Assembly: GCF_005938645.2 (NCBI RefSeq)
Contig: NZ_CP042171.1
Span: 2,170,001-2,234,000, forward strand
Direction: 5' to 3'
From: Pedobacter sp. KBS0701
Lineage (GTDB): Bacteria; Bacteroidota; Bacteroidia; Sphingobacteriales; Sphingobacteriaceae
Length of the DNA stretch: 64,000 nt
Position 1 is the stretch's first letter, and the number at the start of each line of letters is the position of its first letter. Of the stretch, positions 35,163-45,165 are shown one piece after another. The notes under the pieces were generated by a model. The model saw nothing but the letters and a program-made list of their open reading frames with translations. It had not been told where the DNA came from and did not search any database. The translations under genes were made by a program, and so were the position numbers.

Positions 35163-35684
35163 GTTTTAGGCTATTGACAAATCTCGTAAATAAGTCGTCA
35201 TCTCGACTGGAGTGCAACGTAATGGAGAGATCTTTGAACTAAGTTGAGAAAGATTTTCTTTCATCATATGCGCTATTTCCGCCACGGAAACACCGAGACC
35301 ACGGAATGAATTAACCACAGATAAATGGGCTGAACACAGATTTATTAGTGTCGTAAGAAAAAATGTTCTTGGAAAGATTCTTCAACTTCGCTATTAATGA
35401 CAGACTCCAATAGAGTGGTCGTCTTTCCCGCGCAGGCGGGAATCTTAAAGCGCTTGCATTACGATTCCCAATCAAGTTGGGAATGACGAACCGCCAAAAC
35501 CTGTCATCCAACTTCTCTAGTCTTAGCGTCGCGCTAAGGCCTTTCATATTATGTGTTATTTCTGCCACGGAATTAATTAACCACAGATAAAAAGGATAAC
35601 TACAGATTTATTAATGTTGTAAGAAACATGGTTTTTGGAAAGATTCTTCGACTTCGTTTTTAATGACAGGCACTAAAAATCGGC

Positions 35685-35764
35685 GTCATCTCGACCGGAG
35701 CAACGCGTAGTGGAGAGATCTTTTAAACATAATCAAAAGATCTCTCCACTGCGGTCGAGATGAC
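35685..35764. repeat. REP-like long inverted repeat
   Basis: GTCATCTCGACCG and a TAGTGGAGAGATCTTTT arm on the left pair with AAAAGATCTCTCCACT and CGGTCGAGATGAC on the right. Single left arms of the same element occur at about 27026 and 35193. Confidence 0.8.
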
Positions 35765-35901
35765 GATTTATCCTAACCTGCATCCAACTCCTTTGTTTTG
35801 GCTAAAATCCTGATCTATAGATAAATAGATCCTTAAGTGAATTTACTGCGTAGCTTTCCGCTTTGCTACAGGTCAGTATGACGAACATGCAAAAAAGTAA
35901 A

Positions 35902-37104
35902 TTAAAACAACTTCAACTGCTCATTTATTGGTGGCTTTTCTTTCCCAAAAACTGTTCTGCCACCGTATTTCCAGCTTTCAGCACGTTCTTTTTGAATTAC
36001 CTTTTCAAAATCCATATTTGGAACAAAGTCTTTTTCTGCATTACGGGCAATTTGATGGAGCGATTTTATCGCTTGCTGTTTATCTGTATTTCCAATCTTC
36101 GCTTTTTCAATTGCTTTTTGCAAAACACTTATGGTCTCATCATAAACATTTACCGGAACAGGGAAGGGATGGCCATCTTTGCCACCATGTGCGAAAGAAT
36201 AACGCGCAGGATCAGTAAACCGGGAAGGCGTACCGTAAATCACCTCACTCACTAAAGCCATAGATTGTAAGGTCCTTGGTCCCATGCCTTCTAGTAATAA
36301 TAATTCTTCAAAATCGCTGGGTTGTTTTTCCTGTGCCAGCCACAAAATACTTCCCAAACGTTTTAAATCTACATCTTTCGATTTTACATCATGATGATCG
36401 GGTAGTACCAACTTTTGTATTTCACTAAGCATCCTCGTGGGAGATTCAGCTGTCATACTCATCATGCTCTGCCTCGCCTGATCAGCATCATTAGCCGTTA
36501 AGTTTAGGATCTGACCTTGATTAATGCCACAGATTCCCGTATGGGGTTCTTCTACAAAAGATTTTAAGTTTTCAGAATGCCAATGGTATCTTCTGGCTGT
36601 AGCACTATTGTCGCTCATGCCTTGCTGCACTACTGCCCAATCGCCTTCATTACTTAAAATAAAACTATGAAGGTACAGTTGAAAGCCATCCTGAATGGCA
36701 GTATTGTCTACTTTTGCACTAAGTTTACTCGCGCGAACCAATTCAGTTCCATTTAACCCCGTTTTATCAGCAATTTTTAAAAGCTCATTTGGCGTTTCCC
36801 TGCTGTGTTTTCCTTTGCCTCCACAGATGTAAATTCCCAATTCTTTTGATAATGGATTAATTGATTTCTTTAAAGCACCCATTACTGAAGTTGTAATTCC
36901 TGATGAATGCCAATCCATCCCCATTACCGCACCTAAACTCTGAAACCAAAAAGGACTGCTTAAACGACGTATTACTTCTGCTTTACCATATTCCATCAGG
37001 ATGGCTTCCGTTATAGCTAGTCCAAGTGTGGCCATACGCTGCGCCAGCCACGGTGGTACATGGCCATAATGTAATGGTAAATCTGCGCTTCCTGATCTTT
37101 TCAA
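35902..37104 (-). CDS. DUF763 domain protein
   Basis: 400 residues from the preferred TTG start at 37104, giving the family N-terminus KRSGSADLPLHYGHVPPWLA; the longer frame to 37173 adds 23 hydrophobic residues not seen in the family. Further family features are ICGGKGKHSRETP, WHWHSE-like RRYHWHSENLKSF, and LEGMGPRTLQSMALVSEVI, a helix-hairpin-helix-like stretch that hints at DNA binding. The biochemical role is unknown. It is a single-gene unit flanked by repeats. Confidence 0.82.
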   Translation of the reverse strand: MKRSGSADLPLHYGHVPPWLAQRMATLGLAITEAILMEYGKAEVIRRLSSPFWFQSLGAVMGMDWHSSGITTSVMGALKKSINPLSKELGIYICGGKGKHSRETPNELLKIADKTGLNGTELVRASKLSAKVDNTAIQDGFQLYLHSFILSNEGDWAVVQQGMSDNSATARRYHWHSENLKSFVEEPHTGICGINQGQILNLTANDADQARQSMMSMTAESPTRMLSEIQKLVLPDHHDVKSKDVDLKRLGSILWLAQEKQPSDFEELLLLEGMGPRTLQSMALVSEVIYGTPSRFTDPARYSFAHGGKDGHPFPVPVNVYDETISVLQKAIEKAKIGNTDKQQAIKSLHQIARNAEKDFVPNMDFEKVIQKERAESWKYGGRTVFGKEKPPINEQLKLF

Positions 37105-37478
37105 TGCTAACAAAATTAGTAAAATGTATTTAATAAAACTAATTTTGCCATGGAAAGAGCGGAAATAAGCCAATTAAATGTATTACATTAATGAGATAAC
37201 TATTTGATGTAATTAAATCTTTTGAAATATATTTCAAGATGCATGAGCTTATATTCTCCTAAATGCCTTATATGGTTAAATTATTGCCGTAATAATTAGA
37301 AACCATTATTTTTTTAACCATGCAAGACATACGAGGTTCATTTAAGGGTTAAAGCATTAACAATTTGTTATTGCTTTAAGATTCCCAATCAAGTTGGGAA
37401 TGACGTAACGACAAAAACGATTCATGATATTTTTTGTTATTTTGAGAAACAATAATCCTGGCGAAGACTCATTTATAC
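37105..37478. other. Gap with one palindromic repeat
   Basis: AT-rich; contains GATTCCCAATCAAGTTGGGAATGAC at 37380-37404 in REP form, the same palindrome as 35464-35482. No gene seen. Confidence 0.5.
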
Positions 37479-38582
37479 ATGCGAAAATTCTTACAACGTT
37501 TACTCAGTGCCTGGATTATTCGGATGTCGAATAGATTTGGGTCAAGGCCCAACCGTAAACGTATCCATGAAGCTTTAAATAAACTTTATAAAACTATAAA
37601 TACCAGCCCCGGGAAACGGGGACTTATTTTTGAAGTTACCAATACTGATAAATTCATCATTCTGTCAGATCAGCATAAAGGTGCCCGCGATTATGCTGAC
37701 GATTTCACTTTAGCTGAAAAGAATTACCTGAAGGCACTTGAATATTACAACCTGCAGGATTTCCATTATATAAATCTGGGAGATAGCGAGGAGCTTTGGG
37801 AAAATTTACTCGAATCTGTAATTAAACACAATAAGGAAACGTTCGAAGCAGAGAAAGCCTTTATTTCAAAAAATCATTTTACAAAGATATTTGGCAACCA
37901 TGATTTATATTGGGATAATGATCCTTTAGCAGGATTTAACCTCAATAGAATTTACGGAACTAAAATCCGTATTTACGAAGGAGCAATTTTACGGATGCGA
38001 GTGGGAAAAAGTAAACTTGATATTTTCCTGACCCACGGACATCAGGGAGACTTGCAAAGTGACGGAAACTGGTTTAGCAAATGGTTTGTAAGTACAATTT
38101 GGGCTCCATTGCAATCGTACCTTCAAATTAACCCGAATACGCCTGCATATAACAACCAACTTAAAACAGCACATAATGCATTGATGTACAGCTGGGCAGC
38201 TACAAAAAAGAACCTTGCTTTAATTACAGGACATACACATCAACCGGTTTTTGCTTCGTTAACACACCTGGAACGGATTTACGTAAACCTGAATAAAGCC
38301 AAAAAAGAAAAAAATGCTGAAGGTCTTGCTGTTTTAAATGCAGAGCTTCGTAAGCTGATAAAAGAAGGAGATAAAGCACCAAGCTTTGGCAAATATAAAC
38401 CTGGTTACTTCAATAGCGGATGTTGTTGTTTTAGTGATGGCGATATGACTGGTATCGAAATTGAGAACGGCTTTATAAGATTAATAAAATGGTCGTATCA
38501 TAGAAATGCTATTCCTGAAAGGATTTTACTCGAAGAAATGAAACTCAGCGAATTATTAGATTTAAACTTATTTAATGGGTAA
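37479..38582 (+). CDS. Metallophosphoesterase (calcineurin-like)
   Basis: 367 residues with metal-binding motifs in order: ILSDQHKGARD, NLGDSEELWENL, FGNHDLYWDND, LTHGHQGD and ITGHTHQPVF. This is the calcineurin-like phosphoesterase fold of the LpxH/Ser-Thr phosphatase group, but the protein is longer than LpxH and its substrate is unknown. The N-terminus is basic and lacks a signal peptide. Its 3' end overlaps the convergent kinase gene by 15 bp. Confidence 0.88.
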   Translation: MRKFLQRLLSAWIIRMSNRFGSRPNRKRIHEALNKLYKTINTSPGKRGLIFEVTNTDKFIILSDQHKGARDYADDFTLAEKNYLKALEYYNLQDFHYINLGDSEELWENLLESVIKHNKETFEAEKAFISKNHFTKIFGNHDLYWDNDPLAGFNLNRIYGTKIRIYEGAILRMRVGKSKLDIFLTHGHQGDLQSDGNWFSKWFVSTIWAPLQSYLQINPNTPAYNNQLKTAHNALMYSWAATKKNLALITGHTHQPVFASLTHLERIYVNLNKAKKEKNAEGLAVLNAELRKLIKEGDKAPSFGKYKPGYFNSGCCCFSDGDMTGIEIENGFIRLIKWSYHRNAIPERILLEEMKLSELLDLNLFNG

Positions 38583-39644
38583 CGTTACGAAAAATGTTGT
38601 ACCTGAATCTTTTCCTTCGCTTTCTACCCAAAGCTTTCCCTTATGTATATCCACTAAAGCATTTACGGTGATTAGACCCAGGCCATAAGTATTTTCATGA
38701 TCTGTAGGTACAGCAGTTAATGTTGCAAATTTTAAGAAAATTTTATCAAGATCGTACTCTGTTAATCCAACACCATTGTCTTTTATGGCAATAGTTACTT
38801 CATTTTCTACGGTTTGATGTGATATTTTAGTTTCCTTTCCTTTTGGAGAAAATTTAATAGCATTATCAAGCAACTGGCTAAAAATGACCTTAAGTTTGTC
38901 AGCATCACCAAAAATTTCAAGCGGAGCTTCAATATCGATCAAAACGGTTTGATTTTTCTGTTTAAGCGCTAAATCCAAATTAAACTTTACTTCTTCAATT
39001 AATTCTTTTAGGTCAACTTTTGTTTTTTTTGGCTTAAATGAATGGGCTTCCTTACGGGCGGAACTCAAAAGACCTTCCAGATTGTCGATCATTCTTTTAG
39101 ATTGCGTATTGATCTTTTCCGCAATCAGGCTAGCTCTTTCATCAATGCCAGGAATCCGTCCTAATAACTCAGATTGAAGTGAAATGGTCGTCATCGGGTT
39201 TTTAAGATCATGAACAAGTACATGTAAACGATCATCATAAGCCCTTAAAGCCTTTCTGATCGCAATTCTGGATTCCAGTTTTTCTATTACCATATCAGCC
39301 AGTAATTTCAACATACTGAGTTGTTTTTCTGTAGCCGCTTTAGGTTGGTCGCCTGCAGCGTAAATCTGGCCAATATCAAATCCATCAGGTGTGATGAATG
39401 GTGCGCTAACATAAAAAACAGATTCATCAGGAAACGATGAACCGATCTGAGATTTTATGAATATTTTTTCGGAAGCCTGAAAACAGATACCTGCATGAGG
39501 GACCTCAAAAATAGCAGCGGCCAATTGCGTTAACTGATCAAAAGCATTTTCGGCAGGTGTATCCAGGATATCATAATAACTTAATTTTGCCAGATGCAAA
39601 TTTTCATTTGAATGAGGGTTATTTTCTGCTTGATCGATATTCAT
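38568..39644 (-). CDS. Sensor histidine kinase with GAF domain
   Basis: 358 residues, no membrane segment. GAF-like sensor at about 20-140 (starting YYDILDTPAENAFDQLTQLA), HisKA dimerisation domain with the phosphoacceptor His in VLVHDLKNPMTTI, and an ATPase domain with DNAIKFSPKG, DNGVGL and GLGLITV. It senses a soluble cue; the response regulator is not adjacent. It converges with the metallophosphoesterase gene. Confidence 0.92.
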   Translation of the reverse strand: MNIDQAENNPHSNENLHLAKLSYYDILDTPAENAFDQLTQLAAAIFEVPHAGICFQASEKIFIKSQIGSSFPDESVFYVSAPFITPDGFDIGQIYAAGDQPKAATEKQLSMLKLLADMVIEKLESRIAIRKALRAYDDRLHVLVHDLKNPMTTISLQSELLGRIPGIDERASLIAEKINTQSKRMIDNLEGLLSSARKEAHSFKPKKTKVDLKELIEEVKFNLDLALKQKNQTVLIDIEAPLEIFGDADKLKVIFSQLLDNAIKFSPKGKETKISHQTVENEVTIAIKDNGVGLTEYDLDKIFLKFATLTAVPTDHENTYGLGLITVNALVDIHKGKLWVESEGKDSGTTFFVTLPIK

Positions 39645-39791
39645 TAAGGCCTTTTTAATTAGAATAGGAATGAAAAACTAAAGGTAAAGATTATGATAAT
39701 AATGTAAACAATTAAGTCGTAAATTCCGTTAATATAATTTACAGTAAATAGTGCGGCAAAACGTAAAATTACTACCAAAAAAGCTTAAACG

Positions 39792-41264
39792 ATGAGATTA
39801 TACATAGAGCGTAAACCGGTTAAGGTTAATCCGGATACTAAAAGAGTTATTGCCCGTTTTTTTTTCAACGGAGAGGAGAGAGCATTAGAAGTAATTAGAA
39901 AGGTTTTAGAGTTTTCAGACGAAAAAGTGTTTTCACTGATTTCGCCCATTTTGCAGGAATATTCGAAAAGGCACCGAAACATCACGAAGATTTTAACACG
40001 TCACTGCAAAAAGTTAAAAAAGCAGTTTATTGCATTGGGTACCGAATTGGAAGATGTAGATGAATATACGAGATTGCTTATCGGAGCCTATTTTACACAC
40101 GAATATTCCATTGAATCGGCTGCATTTTTTAACCCGAGTATTGTTGATGATCCTGATCAGACCGATCTGGTAGAAGGAGAAAAGCGGGTAATTATTAGCT
40201 TCAGGGCTGTAGGTGAGGGGCACATTTCTTCCATAGTTTTCCGCCGTGCTTTGATCGATAAAAACAATAATATCCAGGTTTTACCAGTAGGCAATTATGT
40301 TGATGAGGCTGAGGTAGTTAAAAATGCAATCTACGTTAAAAAACTCTTCCTTAAAAAAGCGGCTTATGCGCAGATCGATCCTTCTGTGCTCGAAGAAATT
40401 GAAGCAAAACTGGACGATAAATTTGAATACACCAGCTTAAGCAATATCATTAAGGATTCAAAAAGTCTGCATAAAGAAAATCCAACACGACTGATCGAAT
40501 ACGATAAAATACTTTGGCTATCAGATACTTATCATACCATAACTTTTTCAAAAGATACCGATATTTCTGATCGTGTAATTTTTCCTATATCTGAATTTGA
40601 GCGTAAAGGAATTGAAGATGCACGTTTTGTAAAATTTATTAAAGATGACGGAAAAGTGCTGTACTATGCCACATATACAGCTTTTGATGGTTCTTTAATT
40701 ATTCCTAAGCTGGTACAAACAGAGGATTTTTATGAGTTTAAGGTAATTCCGCTTTATGGAGATGGTGCACAGAACAAAAACCTGGCGCTATTTCCAAGAA
40801 AAATTAAAGGAAAATATGTAATGATGAGCCGGATAGATGGCTGGAATAATTACCTGATGTTTTCGGACAAGGTTAATGTTTGGGAGAACCCAATACTGTT
40901 AAAACAACCTCGTTACGATTGGGAACTGGTACAGATCGGTAACTGTGGTTCTCCGATTGAAACGGAGAAAGGCTGGATTGTGATTACCCACGGCGTTGGC
41001 CCGATGCGTAGATATTGTATTGGTGTAAGTTTGTTGGATCTGGAAGATCCGAGTAAAGAAATTGGTCATTTAAAAGAGCCTTTAATTATCCCAAATAACG
41101 ACGAACGCGAAGGTTATGTACCCAATGTGGTTTATTCATGCGGTTCGATCATCAGCAACGGTGAACTGATTATTCCTTATGGATTGTCTGATTACAGCTC
41201 TTCTTTCGCAACAGTAAATTTGGAGCTGCTGTTGAATAAATTATTGGAAAACAACGATAAATAA
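39792..41264 (+). CDS. Glycoside hydrolase family 130 protein
   Basis: 490 residues with a GH130 five-bladed propeller: FNPSIVDDPDQ, ISFRAVGEGH, GIEDARFV, NLALFPRKIKGKYVMMSR, GNCGSPIETEKGWIVITHGV and REGYVPNVVYSCG. GH130 enzymes are mannoside phosphorylases or hydrolases. The N-terminal ~100 residues are an extra helical region. Its neighbour across the repeat array is a GT4 fusion protein, a pairing I recall as recurrent in Bacteroidota. There is no signal peptide, so it acts in the cytoplasm. Phosphorylase versus hydrolase is not settled by reading. Confidence 0.88.
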   Translation: MRLYIERKPVKVNPDTKRVIARFFFNGEERALEVIRKVLEFSDEKVFSLISPILQEYSKRHRNITKILTRHCKKLKKQFIALGTELEDVDEYTRLLIGAYFTHEYSIESAAFFNPSIVDDPDQTDLVEGEKRVIISFRAVGEGHISSIVFRRALIDKNNNIQVLPVGNYVDEAEVVKNAIYVKKLFLKKAAYAQIDPSVLEEIEAKLDDKFEYTSLSNIIKDSKSLHKENPTRLIEYDKILWLSDTYHTITFSKDTDISDRVIFPISEFERKGIEDARFVKFIKDDGKVLYYATYTAFDGSLIIPKLVQTEDFYEFKVIPLYGDGAQNKNLALFPRKIKGKYVMMSRIDGWNNYLMFSDKVNVWENPILLKQPRYDWELVQIGNCGSPIETEKGWIVITHGVGPMRRYCIGVSLLDLEDPSKEIGHLKEPLIIPNNDEREGYVPNVVYSCGSIISNGELIIPYGLSDYSSSFATVNLELLLNKLLENNDK

Positions 41265-41312
41265 TTAACGATATTTTCTCATTACAACTAGTGTGATGAA
41301 TTTAACATCATT

Positions 41313-41350
41313 AAACCTCGCAGGTTTCTGAAACATGCGAGGTTTTGATA
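41313..41350 (+). terminator. Terminator of the GH130 gene
   Basis: AAACCTCGCA and TGCGAGGTTT pair perfectly over 10 bp and are followed by TTGAT. Confidence 0.7.
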
Positions 41351-41439
41351 GCATAGTCCTTTTCATTGATCAGTGAAGACAATGGTGATTACACTCAATA
41401 TTCAGGTCTTTAAGGATACAAACTGGGGCAGTTGTGAAT

Positions 41440-42676
41440 CTTAAACCCTAAGAACCACCTACCAAATTTAAATAAACCTGATAGAACGGAAAGCCCGAAA
41501 CGAAGCATGAATGAGGACTTGAAGAGATAGCAGGACTGCTGTAACCGAAACGTACCAAACCCTGATTTTTAAAATAATATTGACCACCTAAGTCATTTGA
41601 GTCAATTTAAGGATGATTTGGCTTTTTCCTGCAAAAAAGAGGCTATCTCATAAATATAGAATTGTCATCCTGAGCTTGTCGAAGGACCCTGTTTTAGATA
41701 TCTTAATAGGCGTTTCGATAGGCTCAACGTGACAAATTCGATTAAATTACAATTTATGATAAAGCCTGCCTGTAGAAAATATTTTTACCATGATCTATGA
41801 ATCTTAATCCTAAGAACCACCTACCAAATTTAAATAAACCTGATAGAACGGAAAGCCCGAAACGAAGCATGAGTGAGTACTTGAAGAGATAGCAGGACTG
41901 CTGTAACCGAAACGTACCAAATCCTGATTTTTAAAATAATATTGACCACCTAAGTCATTTGAGTCAATTTAAGGATGATTTGGCTTTTTCCTGCAAAAAA
42001 GAGGCTATCTCATAAATATAGAATTGTCATCCTGAGCTTGTCGAAGGACCCTGTTTTAGATATCTTAATAGGCGTTTCGATAGGCTCAACGTGACAAATT
42101 CGATTAAATTACAATTTATGATAAAGCCTGCCTGTAGAAAATATTTTTACCATGATCTATGAATCTTAATCCTAAGAACCACCTACCAAATTTAAATAAA
42201 CCTGATAGAACGGAAAGCCCGAAACGAAGCATGAGTGAGTACTTGAAGAGATAGCAGGACTGCTGTAACCGAAACGTACCAAATCCTGATTTTTAAAATA
42301 ATATTGACCACCTAAGTCATTTGAGTCAATTTAAGGATGATTTGGCTTTTTCCTGCAAAAAAGAGGCTATCTCATAAATATAGAATTGTCATCCTGAGCT
42401 TGTCGAAGGACCCTGTTTTAGATATCTTAATAGGCGTTTCGACAGGCTCAACGTGACAAATTCGATTAAATTACAATTTATGATAAAGCCTGCCTGTAGA
42501 AAATATTTTTACCATGATCTATGAATCTTAATCCTAAGAAGCACCTACCAAATTTAAATAAACCTGATAGAACGGAAAGCCCGGAGCGAAGCATGAGTGA
42601 GGACTTGAAGAGATAGCAGGACAGCTGTAACCGAAGCGTGCCAAACCCTGATTTTCAAAATAATATTGACCACCTA
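41440..42676. repeat. Tandem array, 362-bp unit, about 3.4 copies
   Basis: CTAAGAACCACC recurs at 41448, 41810, 42172 and (CTAAGAAGCACC) 42534, exactly 362 bp apart; the last unit stops after about 145 bp. Units are almost identical. Each full unit holds an ~150-bp part (AAACCTGATAGAACGGAAAG to AATATTGACCACCTA) and a part carrying the left arm of the 13241 inverted repeat (AAAAAAGAGGCTATCTCATA). The two internal units share TGAGTAC and CAAATCCTG while the first and last share GAGGAC and CAAACCCTG, so the middle arose by later duplication. Confidence 0.95.
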
Positions 42677-42704
42677 TCCATTTAAAGATAAACTGACTTA
42701 TCTA

Positions 42705-42733
42705 TAAAAAAGCTGGCTCATTTCTGAACCAGC
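42705..42733 (-). terminator. Terminator of the GT4 fusion gene
   Basis: GCTGG-C-TCA and TGA-A-CCAGC pair with one mismatch around TTTC; on the minus strand the stem is followed by a U run (42711-42705). Confidence 0.65.
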
Positions 42734-42763
42734 CTTAATATTTATTTCCAAGACAAATTAATC

Positions 42764-45034
42764 TTAGCTACATTTATCTGCCTCTACTAAGGGGGAAGAC
42801 AAGGTTTCATATTCTGCTTCTGCTGCTTTAAGGATAGCCAGGTGCGAGACAAAGTAAGCCAGCGTACTTTCGGCACCTTGATTTCTGTTGACGCTGTTAA
42901 ATTGTAAGCCATCTGCACAGCCATGTGTTTCAAAATCGTACAATGGAATATGTAAGCTGTTTTTCCCTAAAAACCACTCATAGCTGATATGCATTAAACT
43001 TAAATACTTTTCATCTTTAGTTACTTCGAAGGTTTTAGCATAGAGTAAAACCATTGCCATCGTTTCTATAGCCTGTTGGTCATATATAGGATTTTTACCG
43101 TGTTTTTTCATCCATCCGGCATTGCCAACAGGATTTAGGTATCCGTTTTCGAAAGAAAAGCTATTTAAAAATTCAACACTTTCTATGGCAATTTTATAAG
43201 ATGCAGTATTCCCGGTAACTTCATAATGATGAAGCAAGGCCAAAGGAAGTATTGCATTATCATAAGTAAGAATATCTTCAAACCAATGCCAATCGCCATC
43301 TTTATTGTCTTTATATGATGCCATTAATGAATTGGCCAGCAAATTGATTTCTTTTGTAATTAACTCATCGCCAGGATGGGCACACAGGTAATAGGATAGA
43401 CCAATAATGGTATTTGCTTTTCCACGGAGGTATTTTAATTCTTTGAAATGTGGAATAGAGTGCGAAAATAATTCCCTGCCGAATTCACGGTAAGAATTGT
43501 TGGGTGCGCTGCAAACTAAATAGCCCAATGCCCAGATGGTTCGGCCGAAAGAATCTTCTGAGCCTATTTCATCCAAATAATTGCGGTTAAAACTCAGGAA
43601 ATTCCTGAAATTCCCATCATCCGTTTGCATATATTGAATAAAACTAAGATAAACAGGCATCAATTTTAAAGCTTTAGGATTTTTATCCTGCTCTATAGCC
43701 ATTAAAGCCATAATTAGAGCTCTGGCATTGTCATCAATACAATAGCCTTCCTTCAAATTTGGAATACCAAAACGGGCATGCTGAATGATTCCGGTATCAT
43801 CTGTCAACAATGAAATATGGTTTAAATTAAGCGCTGGCATACCTTCAACATCAATAATAGGAGGAGTAATCCTTTCTGGTTTTTTTCCTGCAGCCAAAGC
43901 CTCATCTAATACGCTAAGATAAACACTTCCAATCGCCGGCCAACGAAGATTTAATCCATATTTATAAGCATTTTTCCTCAGCTTCTGATATTTATCTTGA
44001 TCACTTAATAGCTCGTTTACAATGGTTGCCAATTGTACATCATTCTTAAAATCAAACAATTTGCCTCTGTTATCGGCTAAAAGTTCCTGCGCATGCCAAT
44101 ATGGGGTAGAAACTACTGCTGCACCAGCACCTACCGCATAAGATAGTGTACCACTGGTAATTTGTGCTTCATTTAAATAAGGTGTAATGTATAAATAACA
44201 GGCGGTTAAATATTGATGCAATTCTTCCTCAGATACAAATTTATTGACGAATGCAATATTATTTTCTACGCCCAAATCTTTCGCCAGTGCTTTTAAACTA
44301 TCACGATATTCTTCACCGTTATGTTTTACCACACCGGGATGGGTATTGCCCAAAATCACATACAAAACATCAGGATGTTGTGCTACGATGTTGGGTAAAG
44401 CTTTAATCACCGTTTCTAAACCTTTATTCCTGCTAATTAAACCAAAAGTAAAAAGCACTTTTCGATTTTTAAACAGTTCACTTTGTGCAATTTCGTTATT
44501 TGGTATAGGTTCCAGATCCGGAACACCATGCTCTATTAATTTAATAGAAGCCTTAGGAATCTGGTAAATACTGGTTAAAAATAAGACTGCTTTTTTGCTC
44601 ATCACCACTATTTTAGATGATTTAACTGCAATTTCTTTAATAATGGTCTGCTGCATAAAATTCGGTTCTTTTAAAACCGTATGCAAAATGGTAATGAATG
44701 GTTTTTTTAATCTGTTAATTAAAGACAATAAGAATACACCGCTATTGCCGCCATATATACCAAATTCATGCTCAATGATACAGCTGTCTACATCACTGTT
44801 ATTGATAAAATCTGCTGCATCAATATAATCTTTTTGATTTTGTTGACGAATAACAAATTTTACTTCGTTTGGGTAATCGTGTTCATTAACATCATCCGAT
44901 TCATTTAAGGCAACAACAAAACTTTTTTGCGGATTGTAAGCTGGATTTAAACTTAATGCATTAACCAAATTCTGATTAAAAGTTGCTAAACCACATTCGC
45001 GCGGAGGATAGGTTGAAATATAGGCGATTTTCAT
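42764..45034 (-). CDS. GT4 glycosyltransferase fused to a helical glycosidase-like domain
   Basis: 756 residues from the preferred start MKIAYISTYPPRECGLATF (the upstream ATG at 45082 adds 16 residues). Residues 1-~395 form a GT-B glycosyltransferase of family 4: N-terminal Rossmann half, EHEFGIYGG, ILHTVL, then TFGLISRNKGLETVI, PYLNEAQITSGTLSYAVGAG. Residues ~420-750 are an (alpha/alpha)-type domain (CIDDNARALIMALMAIEQ, DSFGRTIWALGYLV, DWHWFEDILTYDNAILPLAL) like those in glycan-processing enzymes. Cytoplasmic. It converges with the GH130 gene across the tandem array and is divergent from Ku. Confidence 0.85.
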   Translation of the reverse strand: MKIAYISTYPPRECGLATFNQNLVNALSLNPAYNPQKSFVVALNESDDVNEHDYPNEVKFVIRQQNQKDYIDAADFINNSDVDSCIIEHEFGIYGGNSGVFLLSLINRLKKPFITILHTVLKEPNFMQQTIIKEIAVKSSKIVVMSKKAVLFLTSIYQIPKASIKLIEHGVPDLEPIPNNEIAQSELFKNRKVLFTFGLISRNKGLETVIKALPNIVAQHPDVLYVILGNTHPGVVKHNGEEYRDSLKALAKDLGVENNIAFVNKFVSEEELHQYLTACYLYITPYLNEAQITSGTLSYAVGAGAAVVSTPYWHAQELLADNRGKLFDFKNDVQLATIVNELLSDQDKYQKLRKNAYKYGLNLRWPAIGSVYLSVLDEALAAGKKPERITPPIIDVEGMPALNLNHISLLTDDTGIIQHARFGIPNLKEGYCIDDNARALIMALMAIEQDKNPKALKLMPVYLSFIQYMQTDDGNFRNFLSFNRNYLDEIGSEDSFGRTIWALGYLVCSAPNNSYREFGRELFSHSIPHFKELKYLRGKANTIIGLSYYLCAHPGDELITKEINLLANSLMASYKDNKDGDWHWFEDILTYDNAILPLALLHHYEVTGNTASYKIAIESVEFLNSFSFENGYLNPVGNAGWMKKHGKNPIYDQQAIETMAMVLLYAKTFEVTKDEKYLSLMHISYEWFLGKNSLHIPLYDFETHGCADGLQFNSVNRNQGAESTLAYFVSHLAILKAAEAEYETLSSPLVEADKCS

Positions 45035-45165
45035 AATGTATTTCAAATAGGGTTGATACTTAAATAACATTACATTATCCAAATAGTTTGTGATTTCGTC
45101 AATTTACGCTTAATAAACCCAAAACAATCTGTTTTAGGTGCTTGTTAGTAAGTAAATATTAAGCT

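Larger units (their letters stand above)
35110..35901. other. Repeat-filled gap after gltD
   Basis: Beyond the terminator lie two direct copies (about 35270-35420 and 35545-35690, ~272 bp apart) of a segment that includes ATTAACCACAGATAAA and GGAAAGATTCTTC, a TTCCCAATCAAGTTGGGAA palindrome (35464-35482, repeated at 37382), and the long inverted repeat at 35685-35764. No gene is visible. Confidence 0.6.
41265..42763. other. 1.5-kb intergenic stretch dominated by a tandem array
   Basis: Contains the GH130 terminator, ~90 bp of unique sequence, the 362-bp tandem array, and the terminator of the convergent GT4 gene. A 31-codon ORF recurs in three units but has no other support. Confidence 0.6.

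Noticed and set aside
41802..42630. Repeated 31-codon ORF beginning MNLNPKNHLPNL in the tandem units
   Set aside because: The first unit breaks it, no leader or export signal is present, and the repeat is better explained as dispersed non-coding elements.
41440..42676. CRISPR array
   Set aside because: The repeated unit is 362 bp and directly abutting, with no short repeat plus variable spacer pattern, and no cas gene is in the window.
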